From contig DASXZW010000046.1 of the NCBI GenBank assembly GCA_036501665.1, forward strand, positions 54,380-118,379: a stretch of 64,000 nucleotides of DNA, read 5' to 3'. Source of the DNA: DATAUD01 sp036501665. Its GTDB lineage: Bacteria > Verrucomicrobiota > Verrucomicrobiia > Limisphaerales > Palsa-1400. This document shows positions 62,918 to 64,000 of the stretch, piece after piece (the stretch's first letter is position 1; each line of letters starts with the position of its first letter). Below the pieces are notes generated by a model. That model was not told where the DNA came from. It was given only the letters and a program-made list of their open reading frames with translations, and did not search any database. The position numbers and the translations under genes were made by a program.

Positions 62918-63590
62918 CGCGCCTTTTTTGATCACGACGGGATTGCGGAAAAGTTACGTGATGGGAAAGCGGACGCTGGAGGTGCTTCGCGGCATCGACG
63001 TGACGGTGCAACGGGGGGAATTCCTGGCGTTGCGCGGGGCGTCGGGCGCGGGGAAGAGCACGCTGCTGCATCTGCTGGGCGGGCTGGATTTGCCGAGCGC
63101 GGGGGAAATTCGGTTTGACGGAGCGGATTTGCGGGCGTTTTCAGCGCGGGCGCTGGCGCAATTGCGGAATCGGCGGGTGGGTTTCATTTTTCAGGCGTAT
63201 CATCTTTTGCCGGAGTTGAGCGCGTTGGAAAATGTGATGTTGCCGGCGCGAATGGCCCGGACTGCGCCGAGCAAAGCCGCCGAGCGCGCGAATGATTTGT
63301 TGGAGCGCGTGGGATTGGGCGAAAGGACGGAGCATCGGCCTTCGGAGTTGTCGGGAGGGGAGCAGCAGCGGGTTGCGATTGCGCGCGCGATGGTGAATGA
63401 GCCGGACTTGATTCTGGCGGATGAGCCGACGGGGAATCTGGATTCGCACACGGGGTCGGAGATTATCACGCTGCTGGAATCGTTGCGGTCGGAGCGGAAT
63501 GTAACGTTTATCATGGCGACGCATGACGCGAGCATTGCGGCAAGGGCGCCCCGAGTTTTGCAATTGGCGGATGGGCAGTTTGCGGAATAA
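62910..63590 (+). CDS. lolD: LolD-type ABC transporter ATPase
   Basis: 226 residues. Walker A is GASGAGKST, the Q loop FQAYHLLPELSALENVMLP, the signature LSGGEQQRVAIARAM and Walker B LILADEPTGNLDS, then the switch His in MATHDAS. It powers the release of outer-membrane lipoproteins from the inner membrane with LolC. The ATG at 62910 overlaps the permease stop. Confidence 0.93.
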   Translation: MGDAPFLITTGLRKSYVMGKRTLEVLRGIDVTVQRGEFLALRGASGAGKSTLLHLLGGLDLPSAGEIRFDGADLRAFSARALAQLRNRRVGFIFQAYHLLPELSALENVMLPARMARTAPSKAAERANDLLERVGLGERTEHRPSELSGGEQQRVAIARAMVNEPDLILADEPTGNLDSHTGSEIITLLESLRSERNVTFIMATHDASIAARAPRVLQLADGQFAE

Positions 63591-63917
63591 GCGCAATAAA
63601 GATTTTGAACAGAAGGTAACGAAGAAAACGAAGGGAATAAAATCTTGTCGAGGAAGCGCACAACTCTTTGAGATGGCACGGCAAAAGGCTTGAATAGAAG
63701 TAGTCGCATTTCGGGAGCGTCTGATTATCAATGAAATGAAGAATTTGCGTTCTCGTGGGTGGTTGATATTCAGGATCGTCATAATTGCGGGGAACATATT
63801 GGCAATTAGCGATCCCCGGAGACAGTTTGTGGAGTGAGGGAAAAGAAGTCTCGCGCGGAGGCGCGGAGTAGTTCTCTGTGTTGTAAATGACTTTTTCATT
63901 GGAGTTGTTCACAAGTA
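63591..63917. other. Gap with repeat and no supported gene
   Basis: Contains the third AACAGAAGG-AACGAAG repeat copy (63601-63691). I see no convincing gene in the remainder. Confidence 0.5.
63601..63691. repeat. AACAGAAGG-AACGAAG repeat, copy 3
   Basis: TTGAACAGAAGGTAACGAAG, then AAAATCTTGTCGAGGAAGCG and GATGGCACGGCAAAAGG, matching copy 1 at 60094 across most of its length. Confidence 0.6.
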
Positions 63918-64000
63918 TCAAGCAGATGTTTTGGGCGCGAGTTTGAGCACCCAGGAGCCGTGGGCCTGCTGGTTTTTGGCGTGGAGATCCGCGTCGTACG
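63918..64000 (-). CDS. C-terminal end of an unidentified protein (partial at right edge)
   Basis: On the minus strand the frame enters at 64000 and reads YDADLHAKNQQAHGSWVLKL and then APKTSA before a TGA at 63918-63920. Composition looks coding, but 26 residues are too few to name the family. Confidence 0.45.
   Translation of the reverse strand, partial: YDADLHAKNQQAHGSWVLKLAPKTSA

Noticed and set aside
1..64000. CRISPR array, tRNA or rRNA genes, prophage
   Set aside because: I saw no regularly spaced direct repeats of CRISPR type, no cloverleaf sequence I could support, no rRNA-like block and no phage structural genes; a covariance-model search would settle the RNA genes.

Overview
The window reads as a chromosomal stretch of a Verrucomicrobiota bacterium, most likely of the Pedosphaera/Limisphaerales group (subdivision 3). 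The basis is family content seen in the sequence plus general knowledge of the phylum. There is a PVC-type dehydrogenase/HEAT/cytochrome c fusion, a Tat-exported Gfo/Idh oxidoreductase, a secreted sulfatase, Ig-like and beta-helix surface proteins ending in a Verrucomicrobia-style tail, an ECF sigma factor with a hydrophobic tail, hopanoid radical-SAM genes, and a dense set of small palindromic repeats between genes. The envelope is Gram-negative: FadL porin, LolC/LolD, lipoproteins, O-antigen ligase. No 16S-type marker lies in the window, so the exact taxon is inference.

Layout. 1-1895: chemotaxis pair cheW-cheR (minus), cheR running off the left edge with a small transposable-looking repeat translated inside it. 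2281-6783: transglutaminase, DoxX-like protein, histidine kinase, FadL-like porin. 6824-7786: inverted repeat, orphan antitoxin-like ORF, poorly coding DNA. 7787-9882: purA followed by an HTH-metallo-beta-lactamase fusion. 10032-13796: sulfatase, cupin/lipoprotein pair, secreted lectin-fold protein. 13913-19042: phytoene-desaturase-like oxidoreductase, a perfect 34-bp inverted-repeat element, and the 1112-residue PVC cytochrome. 19256-23274: membrane protein, HigB/HigA-type toxin-antitoxin, zinc-ribbon/SPFH pair, HEPN-like protein. 23302-25464: ECF sigma factor with a small partner, and isocitrate dehydrogenase. 26415-30933: methyltransferase, prolyl oligopeptidase, Gfo/Idh. 31121-34179: hpnJ and hpnH hopanoid genes and a small lipoprotein. 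34340-37518: MazF module, M14-family deacylase, ECF sigma factor with a coupled coiled-coil protein. 37528-44449: EF-G paralogue, trpG, DUF433/DUF5615 module, rpmE, prfA, HAD phosphatase. 44749-54739: lectin-fold protein, FtsX-type permease, GspC-like protein, a two-component system, a Spy-like protein and a secretin-N-domain protein. 54816-63590: O-antigen ligase, giant Ig/beta-helix protein, a gene-free repeat field, and lolC-lolD.

The strongest candidate for a little-described system is 48977-54739. A sensor kinase and an OmpR-type regulator lie divergent from a Gly/Pro-rich Spy-like periplasmic protein, which is followed by a GspD-like protein that stops before the pore-forming secretin domain. 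A triplet of CTTAAC/CTTGAC boxes at exactly 10-bp spacing lies in the divergent promoter gap. This looks like a Cpx-type envelope stress circuit with an unusual secretin-like output. The second theme is repeat biology: at least seven dispersed inverted-repeat families, one of which has been domesticated in frame inside cheR.
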